From Pseudobdellovibrionaceae bacterium (GTDB lineage: Bacteria; Bdellovibrionota; Bdellovibrionia; Bdellovibrionales; UBA1609), in assembly GCA_020635055.1 (NCBI GenBank), contig JACKAN010000008.1, positions 62,001-126,000 on the forward strand: a stretch of 64,000 nt of DNA, read 5' to 3'. A model generated the notes under the pieces. It was not told the DNA's origin. It saw only the letters and a program-made list of their open reading frames with translations, and made no database searches. The position numbers and the translations under genes are program-made. Positions 36,780-44,609 of this stretch are shown here, piece after piece (the stretch's first letter is position 1; the number at the start of each line of letters is the position of its first letter).

Positions 36780-38270
36780 CTGACTTTTACCCACAAATTG
36801 GTCTAGTCCAGTAAATTTTTATATCTAGTTTGTCTAGACTTTAGGTTAAACAATTTAACCTTAGGTCAACATATGAATATTTCCTCAGAGTTTAAGGGTG
36901 TGCAATTAGGAGACAAAAGACTTAATAGGCGAATAGAGCTTTTGGCTGAAGTATTTGAAAAGAACCACGGACAGTCGATATGCTTTTCTTGCCAGGACTG
37001 GAAAACATCAAAAGCAGCGTATCGATTTTTTGATAACGATCGGTTTGATGAGGACGATATCATCGAACCCCATTTGGCCCAAACCTATAAACGGATGAAT
37101 TGCATTAACAAGGATGAGAAAATTCTTGTTCTACATGATTCTAGTGAAATTACTTTTCCCGGCAATAAAATTATTGAGGGTGGTGGGTTCATGGGTGCTT
37201 ACGAGCACAATGTAACTGGCAAAGAACTAAGCATTAAAGGCATGATGATGCATTCTTCATTAGCGGCAACAAGCACTGGCGTCCCGTTGGGCCTAGTTGC
37301 GCAGAAGCTCTGGACAAGAGATATAAAAGACAGACGAAAAATCAGAAATTTGGGTCAAAATTTTACTCGGGTACCAGTAGAAGAAAAGGAAAGTTTCAAA
37401 TGGATAGAAGGGGTAAACTCAGTTGTGGCTGAGTTCCAGCCAGAGCGACTTGTTCATATATGTGATCGAGACGCTGATATGTACGAGCTTTTTTTCAACA
37501 GTATAAGCTTGAACACTAATTTTATAATAAGGGCAGTTCATCAACGAGCAACAGCCAAAGGCAAGGTAAAAATTTTTGATAGGATTTCAAAAACCACACC
37601 ATGCGGAGAATATGAACTACATTTACCCAAAACCCATAAAAGGAAGGCAAGAACAGCAAAAATAAAAGTTCGTTACTATAAAGTCAAACTTTTGCCACCA
37701 GTTGCAAAGGGTCAAGAATATCCGCCAATTGAGTTATTTGTGATATCAGCAAAAGAGCGTGAATCTGCAGTTGAAGATCGAGTCGACTGGAAGCTTCTGA
37801 CTAACATGCCGATTACCAATTTCGAGACAGCTCTTGAGAAAATTAACTGGTACAAAGAGAGATGGAACATTGAGGTGTTTTTCAAAATATTAAAGTCTGG
37901 TTTTGGAATCGAGCGTAGCCGTTTGCGCCACATTGACAGGCTAAAAAAATTTGTCGCATTTACATGTGTAATGTCATGGAAAATATTTTGGTTGTCCAAA
38001 ATTTCAAGAGAAGCCCCTGAATCAGAGAGAAGATACAGCTTTACAAGAGAACAGAGGAGCATCCTCATAAAATTTGAACGGGGATCAAACAGAACTAGGT
38101 TGAAGGTTAGCAGCAACAGCAATGACTTTACCATTGCCTTCGCACGGCTCGGTGGATATTTGGCAAGAAATTCAGATCCCCCACCCGGTCCAATAGTGTT
38201 GTGGAGGGCGATGATGCGACTTAACGATATTCAACTTGGTGCGAGCTTATGATTTGTGGGTAAAAGTCAG
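36780..38270 (+). mobile_element. IS4-family element with 10-bp target duplication
   Basis: The 1,491-base element has perfect terminal repeats of at least 19 bp starting CTGACTTTTACCCAC. CTCATCGCTA is duplicated on both sides (36770-36779 and 38271-38280), a length typical of IS4-family elements. It landed immediately after the stop codon of the HTH gene at 38278. A diverged relic of a related element lies at 63442-63755. Confidence 0.93.
36873..38252 (+). CDS. IS4 family (Tn5-like) transposase
   Basis: The 459-residue protein has the Tn5-type N-terminal DNA-binding region (GDKRLNRRIELLAE, then CFSCQDWKTSKAAYRFFDN), first Asp in LVLHDSSEITF, second Asp in HICDRDADMYEL, and the YREK-like signature YKERWNIEVFFKILKSG with the catalytic Glu. 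It is complete and presumably active. Confidence 0.93.
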   Translation: MNISSEFKGVQLGDKRLNRRIELLAEVFEKNHGQSICFSCQDWKTSKAAYRFFDNDRFDEDDIIEPHLAQTYKRMNCINKDEKILVLHDSSEITFPGNKIIEGGGFMGAYEHNVTGKELSIKGMMMHSSLAATSTGVPLGLVAQKLWTRDIKDRRKIRNLGQNFTRVPVEEKESFKWIEGVNSVVAEFQPERLVHICDRDADMYELFFNSISLNTNFIIRAVHQRATAKGKVKIFDRISKTTPCGEYELHLPKTHKRKARTAKIKVRYYKVKLLPPVAKGQEYPPIELFVISAKERESAVEDRVDWKLLTNMPITNFETALEKINWYKERWNIEVFFKILKSGFGIERSRLRHIDRLKKFVAFTCVMSWKIFWLSKISREAPESERRYSFTREQRSILIKFERGSNRTRLKVSSNSNDFTIAFARLGGYLARNSDPPPGPIVLWRAMMRLNDIQLGASL

Positions 38271-38277
38271 CTCATCG

Positions 38278-38628
38278 CTACCATAGTTTGCTAAAAATGA
38301 ATTGCTTGTTATAATCCGCCATTAGTTGCCCCTCAAGCTCCAGCAGCTTCACAGTGGGCACATCACTGAAATCGCGCTTATCGATTTCATCGTTAATTTT
38401 GGCTAGCGTTGAGCGAAGCCTTTTTAACTTCTCCTCTTTTGTGACAAGGAACTGTTCACGGAGCGCGTCCACCTTTGTAGCTTTTAGGTTTCGGATATCG
38501 CGGGCTAGCTGGCGACTCCACTCAATAAGGGTAGGTTTTGAAACCTTCAGCTGAGCCGCTATCTTGTCAAAGCTAAAGCCCTCTGCTCTCAAAACCACAA
38601 ACTGCTCTTTTTTATCATCAGTATGCAT
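38278..38628 (-). CDS. Helix-turn-helix protein with C-terminal coiled coil
   Basis: The 116-residue protein has a homeodomain-like HTH (GFSFDKIAAQLKVSKPTLIEWSRQL, about 17-41) and a long charged helix. This is similar in plan to small phage terminase-type or transposon-associated HTH proteins, but I do not recognise a family. It lies 84 bases downstream of the methyltransferase on the same strand, so it may be cotranscribed. Its stop codon overlaps the IS4 target duplication and the gene is intact. Confidence 0.6.
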   Translation of the reverse strand: MHTDDKKEQFVVLRAEGFSFDKIAAQLKVSKPTLIEWSRQLARDIRNLKATKVDALREQFLVTKEEKLKRLRSTLAKINDEIDKRDFSDVPTVKLLELEGQLMADYNKQFIFSKLW

Positions 38629-38712
38629 TTTCCGATATTACAAACGTTAGGTACATTTAGCGAGTAGTGTCGCTATGGTGTGCTTGATCTAACACAAGAT
38701 TTAGATGAAGAG

Positions 38713-39933
38713 TTAGCGCAGATCAAACAAAGTTTGGGAATCTACAGCAGCTGGGGTAGCAATGCTCGACTTTTTTGTCATGCCACTTTTTAGCTTTTTA
38801 CCTAAAGGGTGCAAAAGATTCGCGGACAAGAACTTAACGACTGGATATGCTACTGCATCTCCCATCGCCGCATAAATCTCGTTGTATGTGCCAATTGTGT
38901 TGAATCCCTTAGGGGCTCCCATTAAGCGCACGGTCTCCTCAGTGGTCAAAAGCCTTGTATTTAATTTATCTCCATTCTTAATAACTACATACTGTCTGCT
39001 GCTTCCACCTCGTGGAACCCTTAAGCAACCGGCTAACCCATCAAAACGTAGCTCCAGCACTTGCTTACCATTCCTAGTTCGCTTGTAACCAGGAGCTGCA
39101 TATCTTTTTTGGCCAATTCCTAATAAATAATCTAAGTGCCTTTTGGGTACCATTGAGATGTTCTTTTTACGCTTATCTTCAGAATCACAGGGCGCATCGA
39201 AATCTACCACATCTAAAAAATCTTCTCTGCGCTTTTTAGGCTCTTTTATATTCCAGTAAACAACGTCCTCTAATCCTTCAACGGCCTTTAAGACAGACGT
39301 TGGCTGAAGCCAGCTTGGACCAGAGGAAGTCAAATTTTGAATATCGACATTGGATTTTACAGCGATTACAAACGCCCTAACTCTAGATTGTGGAACCCAG
39401 TGTTTTGCATCCAAAAGCAGCGGTCCAACTCTATAACCGCGTGCAGTTAAAGATCGATGAAGAGCTTTATAGTCTTCACCCTTTGCAGAAGAAAACAAAC
39501 CCTCTACATTTTCAACCGCAAGAATCGGTGGCATTACTTTAGTTTCATCTACAATGCGAAGCCATTCCCAATACAGACCACTGCGTTCGGCACGCAAGCC
39601 CTGACGGTTACCTGCAAGTGATAAGTCAACACATGGGAAACTTGCCCACGCTAACGTCGCATTTGGTAGTGATTGCCCGGAGATATTTTTAATGTCATCC
39701 AACTGCAACAACTCTGGCGGATGATTGGCGGTAAATACCTTCGCCTTTTTTGAACAAATATCATTTGCCCATACTGTGTTAAAATATGGTTTTAACCCAG
39801 AGGTAACTAAGCCGCTTCCTGCAAAGAAGTCTAGCGAGCTAAATTCCGTTTTATTGGTTGAATTACTAGGCAAAGGTCCCCCTGAATTTCGAGCCTCAAT
39901 ATAGCTCAACTGCCGCCTAAAGGCACGAGACAA
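38713..39933 (-). CDS. DNA cytosine-C5 methyltransferase of a restriction-modification pair
   Basis: The 406-residue protein carries the ordered C5-MTase motifs: I (DFFAGSGLVTSGL, about 35-47), IV with the catalytic Cys (ASFPCVDLSLAG, Cys101), VI (AVENVEGL, about 139), VIII (QSRVRAF), IX in the variable region and X (GDAVAYPVVKFLSANLL). It methylates cytosine in a specific duplex site, which cannot be read from sequence. The TTG at 39933 is the annotated start; no better one precedes motif I. It is divergent from the putative endonuclease gene, with 44 bases between the starts. Confidence 0.9.
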   Translation of the reverse strand: MSRAFRRQLSYIEARNSGGPLPSNSTNKTEFSSLDFFAGSGLVTSGLKPYFNTVWANDICSKKAKVFTANHPPELLQLDDIKNISGQSLPNATLAWASFPCVDLSLAGNRQGLRAERSGLYWEWLRIVDETKVMPPILAVENVEGLFSSAKGEDYKALHRSLTARGYRVGPLLLDAKHWVPQSRVRAFVIAVKSNVDIQNLTSSGPSWLQPTSVLKAVEGLEDVVYWNIKEPKKRREDFLDVVDFDAPCDSEDKRKKNISMVPKRHLDYLLGIGQKRYAAPGYKRTRNGKQVLELRFDGLAGCLRVPRGGSSRQYVVIKNGDKLNTRLLTTEETVRLMGAPKGFNTIGTYNEIYAAMGDAVAYPVVKFLSANLLHPLGKKLKSGMTKKSSIATPAAVDSQTLFDLR

Positions 39934-39977
39934 GTCCGCCGATATTCTTATAGAACAGCACCTGGAAGCGTCGCAAC

Positions 39978-40490
39978 ATGAATAAGCAGCATATTATAAA
40001 GGCATACGATTACTACACTAAGTTCATTTTGAACGAGGAGAAGCTCGCTCTTTTGGAGAAATATAACTTCAGAGTTAATGGCTCTGTGCCTTCACAAGAC
40101 TGGGAATTGTTTGCTGCAATACTCACAAACCTAAAATCTACAGAGGGATATGGCGCAGATTTACCTGGCTACGAAGTTAAGTCTGCAAAGAGTCGAAATA
40201 GTTTTGAATATCAATATCACAAAAATGCTGGGCTTGAGAAACTTGAAGAAGACATGGTGGTTTCCCATCTTTTTATTTCATACTCACCTTCATACACAGA
40301 AATCACTGTGAGGTTATTAAAGCCTGAAATACTTAAGCCAACATTTGAGAGTTGGAGGGAAGAATTGGAAAATAACTACCGCGACGGCTCAACAAGGCAG
40401 CGGTTCAGAAAATCTATTTCTTTTGGGACTGTTGAATCAAACGGTACAATCATAATGGAAATCCGAGCTGGAAAACTAATAACCAAATAG
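39978..40490 (+). CDS. Putative PD-(D/E)XK restriction endonuclease
   Basis: The 170-residue protein has GYGADLPGYEVKSAKSRNSFEYQYHKN, a candidate PD-(D/E)XK core with Asp, then Glu-Val-Lys after a short loop. The remainder is unlike any family I can name. Its start is 44 bases from the divergent C5 methyltransferase, a common layout of type II systems. The core genes around 1-23,000 show no such pair, so it looks acquired. A non-nuclease helper remains possible. Confidence 0.6.
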   Translation: MNKQHIIKAYDYYTKFILNEEKLALLEKYNFRVNGSVPSQDWELFAAILTNLKSTEGYGADLPGYEVKSAKSRNSFEYQYHKNAGLEKLEEDMVVSHLFISYSPSYTEITVRLLKPEILKPTFESWREELENNYRDGSTRQRFRKSISFGTVESNGTIIMEIRAGKLITK

Positions 40491-40733
40491 GAATTACCAC
40501 ATATCTACCACAAGTTTATGCATCGGTGGTTATTTCGGGTGATTTTTTGTTATTTAGGACTCACGAGCTTAAAGAACTTCTTCTCGCTAAGTTATTGAAA
40601 TTAAACATTTAGCCTTCTTGGCGTTAAAACGAGTTTCCATACTCAAAATTTGGTGGAGGCGGAGGGAACTTAACCCTAGATTAAATATAAATATCACTCC
40701 CACACGCATCCGGTATAATACTTAACCAATTCT

Positions 40734-41042
40734 TTACAATTCTATCCATGCGCCTGAATTTAAAAAAGATAATTCTAATGCATTTACAAGATTAGGATTT
40801 GAAGTCTCCAGGCTATCATAGGAAAGAAATGTGTTTGTAGAGTTTGTTTGAGTTTCTACTTCTACATTAAGTCCTAAATCAGATGCGTCAATAACTCTAA
40901 TGGCAGAAATTTGGTTATCTAATTCAAGTATAGCTGGCTCTACGTAACTCATTTTACCCATACCAACGCCCCCACCGTTACCGGCAGAGCTCACTTGTGA
41001 AGCTAATAGTAATAAGAAAATAACGCTTATAAAGTTTTTCAT
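40734..41042 (-). CDS. Small secreted protein
   Basis: The 102-residue protein has a signal peptide (MKNFISVIFLLLLASQVSSA) followed by a Gly-rich stretch (GNGGGVGMGKM) and no recognised domain. Its ATG overlaps the end of the upstream DUF4423-like gene by four bases, so it is the last gene of that operon. The GGAGA before the ATG supports translation. Confidence 0.6.
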   Translation of the reverse strand: MKNFISVIFLLLLASQVSSAGNGGGVGMGKMSYVEPAILELDNQISAIRVIDASDLGLNVEVETQTNSTNTFLSYDSLETSNPNLVNALELSFLNSGAWIEL

Positions 41043-41590
41043 CCTTGTTCTCCTTCGGTGTTTATACTTGTTGGAACATCCGTATAAGTTAATGTGTAGA
41101 GTTCATTTTGATTATTATTAGTCACTCTTGATTCTAATTCAAGGATAAGCTTTTTAAACTCAGATCTAAACCAATGCATGTCTTCTTTTGAGGCTGCCAG
41201 GTAGTGAGTCCAAGCGCCAAAATCCAGTGTTGAATCTACTTTATTTAGTATTTGTCTAGATTGATTTACATGTTCTGAAGTTCTGTTTTCTCTAGTGTTT
41301 AAATTATCAGGAATTAAAAATTGTTTTTTACCAGCAACATAAGTGTCGCCATTTTTAATAAGTAAACCCAAACTAAATAAGCCCTCAATGGCATCCACAG
41401 CCTCATCAAGAGGGATATTAAATAGTGTGGCCACATTATTTGGTGAGGCACTTATTGGTTTTAAAGTGAGGAGAGCATGAAGTTGGCGCCAAGTAATGTT
41501 ATTGTAAAAGTCTTCAACCAGATTGTTGAAATCGTCGTCAGTATTTTTTTTAGTAATATTTAAATTACCTTCGCTTCCTTGTTGGAGCAT
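41039..41590 (-). CDS. DUF4423-like C-terminal half of a TIGR02147-type regulator
   Basis: The 183-residue protein (DFYNNITWRQLHALLTLKPISAS; VATLFNIPLDEAVDAIEGLFSLGLLIKNGDTY) resembles the effector domain of TIGR02147/DUF4423 regulators, without the usual N-terminal HTH. The gene just upstream, which overlaps it by 26 bases, is a separate HTH protein. The two may be a split regulator, or this may be a stand-alone domain. A single-chain TIGR02147 protein at 47045 gives the comparison. Confidence 0.55.
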   Translation of the reverse strand: MLQQGSEGNLNITKKNTDDDFNNLVEDFYNNITWRQLHALLTLKPISASPNNVATLFNIPLDEAVDAIEGLFSLGLLIKNGDTYVAGKKQFLIPDNLNTRENRTSEHVNQSRQILNKVDSTLDFGAWTHYLAASKEDMHWFRSEFKKLILELESRVTNNNQNELYTLTYTDVPTSINTEGEQG

Positions 41591-41754
41591 TATTTTTCCT
41601 GCCTTTAAAGTTACTTTTATATTCTTTTAGGTGATTTAGAGAGTCTTGTAAACTTGGTTTATTTAATTTTTTTGCTTCAGCAATGAAGGTATCTAGCAGT
41701 GTGAGCTTGTTAGTGCGACTAAGTTGTTGAAATATCTGTTCAAAATCATCTCCT

Positions 41755-43116
41755 GGTAGCGTAAAAAAAATTGTGTCTCCATAAGAATAACTTATAGGAC
41801 TAAATGGAGAACATATAATATGACACTATCAATGAGTTTAATAAAAGTAGAAATAAGTGTACCAGAAATCGTAAAAGCAATAGATAAATTTAAAAGAAAT
41901 AAAATAAAAGCTTTTGAAGAATTAACCAATGAGGTTTCAAAATCAGTATCAGATTCTTTGAATAAACTTTTAAATGCTGAGATGGAATTTTTCTTGGGTC
42001 AGCCAGAACAAAAAAGTAATAAAAGAAATGGTTATTACGAAAGAGAATTTGTTTTAAAGGGTATTGGTCAACTACGTTTACGCGTACCTAAAGATCGTCA
42101 CAGTAAGTTTAAAAGTGTGATTGTTCCTGAAAATGAACGATTGGATAGCCGTTTAAAACAAGATCTGGCCGCTCTTCACTTGTCTGGCATATCCAACAGA
42201 ACATTGTCCCTAATATCAAAAAGAATATTAGGCGTACAAGTATCGCCACAAACAGTCCACAACTCATTAGCCACATTGGAGCCAAAAGCATTAGAGTGGC
42301 TGGAACGTCCACTTGATGAAGATTATTGGGCTTTATTTATTGACGGTACAAATTTTAAAGTTCAAAGACGTGGTTCAACTGAGAAAGAACCAACTCTTGT
42401 TGTTCTAGGTATAAATAACAGGAATTCCTTTAGTATACTGGCAATGGAGCCAGGTCAGAAAGACAGTGCAGATTCATGGGAGGCTGTTTTTACTAGTTTA
42501 ATACAACGTGGGTTAAACACTAACAAAGTTCAAATAGGAGTAATGGATGGTCTGCCTGGGTTAGAGAAAAAGTTTAAGGAGTACTTTACCAAAGCAGTGA
42601 CTGCCCGTTGTTGGGTGCATGCTAAAAAGAATGCCTTACAAAAAGTATCAAAAAAATTATCATTGGCTTTTGACGAACAATTAAGTCAAGTGATGTATGC
42701 AAATAGCGAATCATCAGCACGAGTAGCTTTTAACAACTTAAAACAACATTTGAATAAAGATGCAGATCGAGCAGTAAAGTGTATAGAAAAAGATTTAGAA
42801 TCACTTTTAGTGCACTATAGATTTGAAGAAAAGTTTTGGCGAACCTTAAAGACTACAAATCCAATTGAGAGAATAAATAAGGAACTTAAAAGAAGAACAA
42901 AATCAATGGAGGGCTTGGGCCAGTCAACATTAAATGTCTTATTAGCATTTACTGCAATGAGACTAGAGTATAATTGGAGAACAACACCAGTTGACTCACC
43001 AAAGTTAAATAACTTAAAAGGGAGGAGGGAACAAAAACAGGTACTTAACAAAGTAGAGGATACATTAGAAAATCTTATACATTAAACATAGCGGACACAA
43101 AAAATTTTACGCTACC
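41755..43116 (+). mobile_element. IS256-family element, copy 1
   Basis: The 1,362-base element starts and ends with inverted repeats beginning GGTAGCGTAAAA. CATCTCCT is duplicated on both sides (41747-41754 and 43117-43124), the 8-bp duplication expected for IS256. Length is identical to copy 2 at 48269-49630. Confidence 0.95.
41820..43085 (+). CDS. IS256 family (Mutator-type) transposase, copy 1
   Basis: The 421-residue protein contains DRHSKFKSVIVPEN, LHLSGISNRTLSLISKRILG, the first Asp in ALFIDGTNFKVQ, the second in IGVMDGLPGLEKKF, the CWVHAKKN box and the Glu in TNPIERINKELKRRTKSMEGLG. All catalytic residues are intact. The ATG follows GGAGAA. It differs from copy 2 at a few residues near the C-terminus (VLLAF versus VVLAF, LNKVEDT versus LNNVEDT). 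Confidence 0.95.
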   Translation: MTLSMSLIKVEISVPEIVKAIDKFKRNKIKAFEELTNEVSKSVSDSLNKLLNAEMEFFLGQPEQKSNKRNGYYEREFVLKGIGQLRLRVPKDRHSKFKSVIVPENERLDSRLKQDLAALHLSGISNRTLSLISKRILGVQVSPQTVHNSLATLEPKALEWLERPLDEDYWALFIDGTNFKVQRRGSTEKEPTLVVLGINNRNSFSILAMEPGQKDSADSWEAVFTSLIQRGLNTNKVQIGVMDGLPGLEKKFKEYFTKAVTARCWVHAKKNALQKVSKKLSLAFDEQLSQVMYANSESSARVAFNNLKQHLNKDADRAVKCIEKDLESLLVHYRFEEKFWRTLKTTNPIERINKELKRRTKSMEGLGQSTLNVLLAFTAMRLEYNWRTTPVDSPKLNNLKGRREQKQVLNKVEDTLENLIH

Positions 43117-43404
43117 CATCTCCTAGGCTCTTTTTAAAGTTAGAATTGCCCAGTTGCTCATTAACTTTTTGTGATATCATTTTTTCAACATCTACACCTA
43201 ACTCATTAAGAATATTAACAAAACTTTCAGTACGCAGATCTGAAATACCATTTATGAATCTATAATAGCTTGAGTTGCTTACACCGATCTTATCTAGAAG
43301 AGCTATAATATTAGTGTCAGTAGCGGCGACTAGGCTTTTAAACTTTTTATGTAACATCTTAGGCTATATACGCAAAAGTGATTGAAGTTGGCAAATCTAA
43401 TTTA

Positions 43405-43465
43405 AAAAAGTCTGCGAATATGCAGATATTTCCCTATTTCGCAGATATTCAGCGAATTAGGGAAA
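43405..43465. repeat. Operator-like inverted repeat upstream of the split HTH gene; 46-bp repeat shared with 50265
   Basis: Bases 43405-43450 match 50265-50310 at 43 of 46 positions. At this site there is also a 14-bp inverted repeat with one mismatch (43429-43442 and 43452-43465) separated by nine bases, and TCTGCGAA/TTCGCAGA arms (43411-43418 and 43437-43444). It lies about 70-110 bases upstream of the HTH gene start, a natural place for an autoregulatory operator. Confidence 0.7.
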
Positions 43466-43553
43466 AGGCCTTCTGGTTGCAAAGGCATTAGCTTGCTAAA
43501 TGAGGATTTTTACTAATATTAATAATTTAATCTTTTATCAGAAAAACTGGAGC

Positions 43554-44357
43554 CTAGTTATCTGATTCACTACTATTCGTTACTGTTAAAATTTGATTTA
43601 GATCAGAAGTATGTAGTACTATTTCATTTCCAGCATTGTCTTTTATCCAAAAGTAAACAAAATCGTATTCTCCAGGTGCAATGAACTCGTCTACTTCAAA
43701 TTCAATAGAATAGAGGTCATTGCCTAAAGGGCTTGGTGCAACAGTTGTATAGATCGAGACTTGTTGTGATGGGTCAGATTTATTTTCAAATCGGCCATAG
43801 ACATAATCGCCAACTAAGTTTAGACCAGAAACACTATCTTTCGCCTTAAAGAGTACAACTCCATTGCTTCCCACAGAAACCGTATTATTCTGTAACTTGA
43901 CTTGAGTCACTTCTGGAGGCTGAATATCTTCCTGTCCATCATTTTCTACATTTAAGACTAAGACAAATTGGCTATCAATATCTGCTTGATTTCCCTCTTT
44001 ATCCTCGACAAAAAAGAAGCTTAATTTGTACTCACCTGATGGCAGGTATTGTCCAACTATAAAATCAGCTGAAAACCAGTTTTGACCAAGAGACTTGGGA
44101 ATTTGAAGATCAATCGAAACTTCTTGCGAATTCGATTCATTTGAAAAGAGGCCTTCGATAAACGGATGGTCCAAATTGAATCCTGAGTTCTCATCTATTG
44201 CTTTGAATAGAATTTGCCCAATATTCCCTGCCTTGATTGAATTTTGAGTTAATTTTATTTCTAAAATTTGGGGTGGGGTAATATCTTGGGGTCTTACTGC
44301 ATAGGCTGAGCCAACCCAAAGAAAGATTCCAGTTAGTAAACATGATTTAATAAACAT
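43554..44357 (-). CDS. Secreted protein with two tandem Ig-like repeats
   Basis: The 267-residue protein has a signal peptide (MFIKSCLLTGIFLWVGSAYA) and two repeats of about 115 residues, each opening DITPPQILEIKLTQNSI or DIQPPEVTQVKLQNNTV and containing ILFKA or VLFKA, an SGLNL-like turn, then GEYKLSFFFVEDKEGN or GEYDFVYFWIKDNAGN. The pattern is that of bacterial Ig-like/cadherin-like extracellular modules with Asp-rich loops that may bind calcium. The function is probably adhesive; this is an inference. AAGGAG precedes the ATG. Confidence 0.7.
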   Translation of the reverse strand: MFIKSCLLTGIFLWVGSAYAVRPQDITPPQILEIKLTQNSIKAGNIGQILFKAIDENSGFNLDHPFIEGLFSNESNSQEVSIDLQIPKSLGQNWFSADFIVGQYLPSGEYKLSFFFVEDKEGNQADIDSQFVLVLNVENDGQEDIQPPEVTQVKLQNNTVSVGSNGVVLFKAKDSVSGLNLVGDYVYGRFENKSDPSQQVSIYTTVAPSPLGNDLYSIEFEVDEFIAPGEYDFVYFWIKDNAGNEIVLHTSDLNQILTVTNSSESDN

Positions 44358-44609
44358 TACATTCTCCTTCGAAACTATATATGACGTTAATTACAAAACA
44401 CAATTACCTTCGCACACAACGAAGCAATACGCAATAAGATGGGGCCGTCGAACACCGAGCTTTGGAGTTCTGACCCAGTTTCTGGGGATTTTGAAAAATA
44501 CGCTCTGTGGTGTCTTTTTCCAGCCGCAACCACATCGGACATTGAGGCTGCGTCTAGAGTGTTAGCAGGCCATGGTGGGGCGACCAGTAGGCCAGCCAAT
44601 TAAGTAGAT
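44358..44609. other. Gap with two overlapping doubtful small frames
   Basis: A 70-codon minus frame (44387-44599) and a 54-codon plus frame (ATG near 44441, stop near 44602) overlap here. Neither has a convincing ribosome-binding site, and neither product is recognised. The stretch is richer in G and C than its surroundings, so it may be a relic of acquired DNA. I do not call a gene. Confidence 0.4.

Larger units (their letters stand above)
41565..43357 (-). pseudogene. HTH-domain gene split by IS256 copy 1
   Basis: The N-terminal 77 residues come from 43357 down to 43125 (MLHKKFKSLVAATD; IGVSNSSYYRFINGISDLRTES, an HTH of the Cro/C1 kind). Removing the IS256 and one CATCTCCT copy continues the frame through GDDFEQIFQQL to APTRKRR and a TAA at 41565, about 140 residues in all. 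The intact gene would overlap the DUF4423-like gene by 26 bases. With the insertion, the first part ends at GDG just inside the element. A large operator-like palindrome lies upstream at 43429-43465. Confidence 0.85.

Noticed and set aside
44380..44430. Possible integron attC-like site near GTTAATTAC
   Set aside because: No paired R' and R'' boxes with proper spacing and no integrase nearby.
44387..44599. 70-residue protein on the minus strand
   Set aside because: It overlaps an equally plausible plus-strand frame, has no ribosome-binding site and no recognised product.
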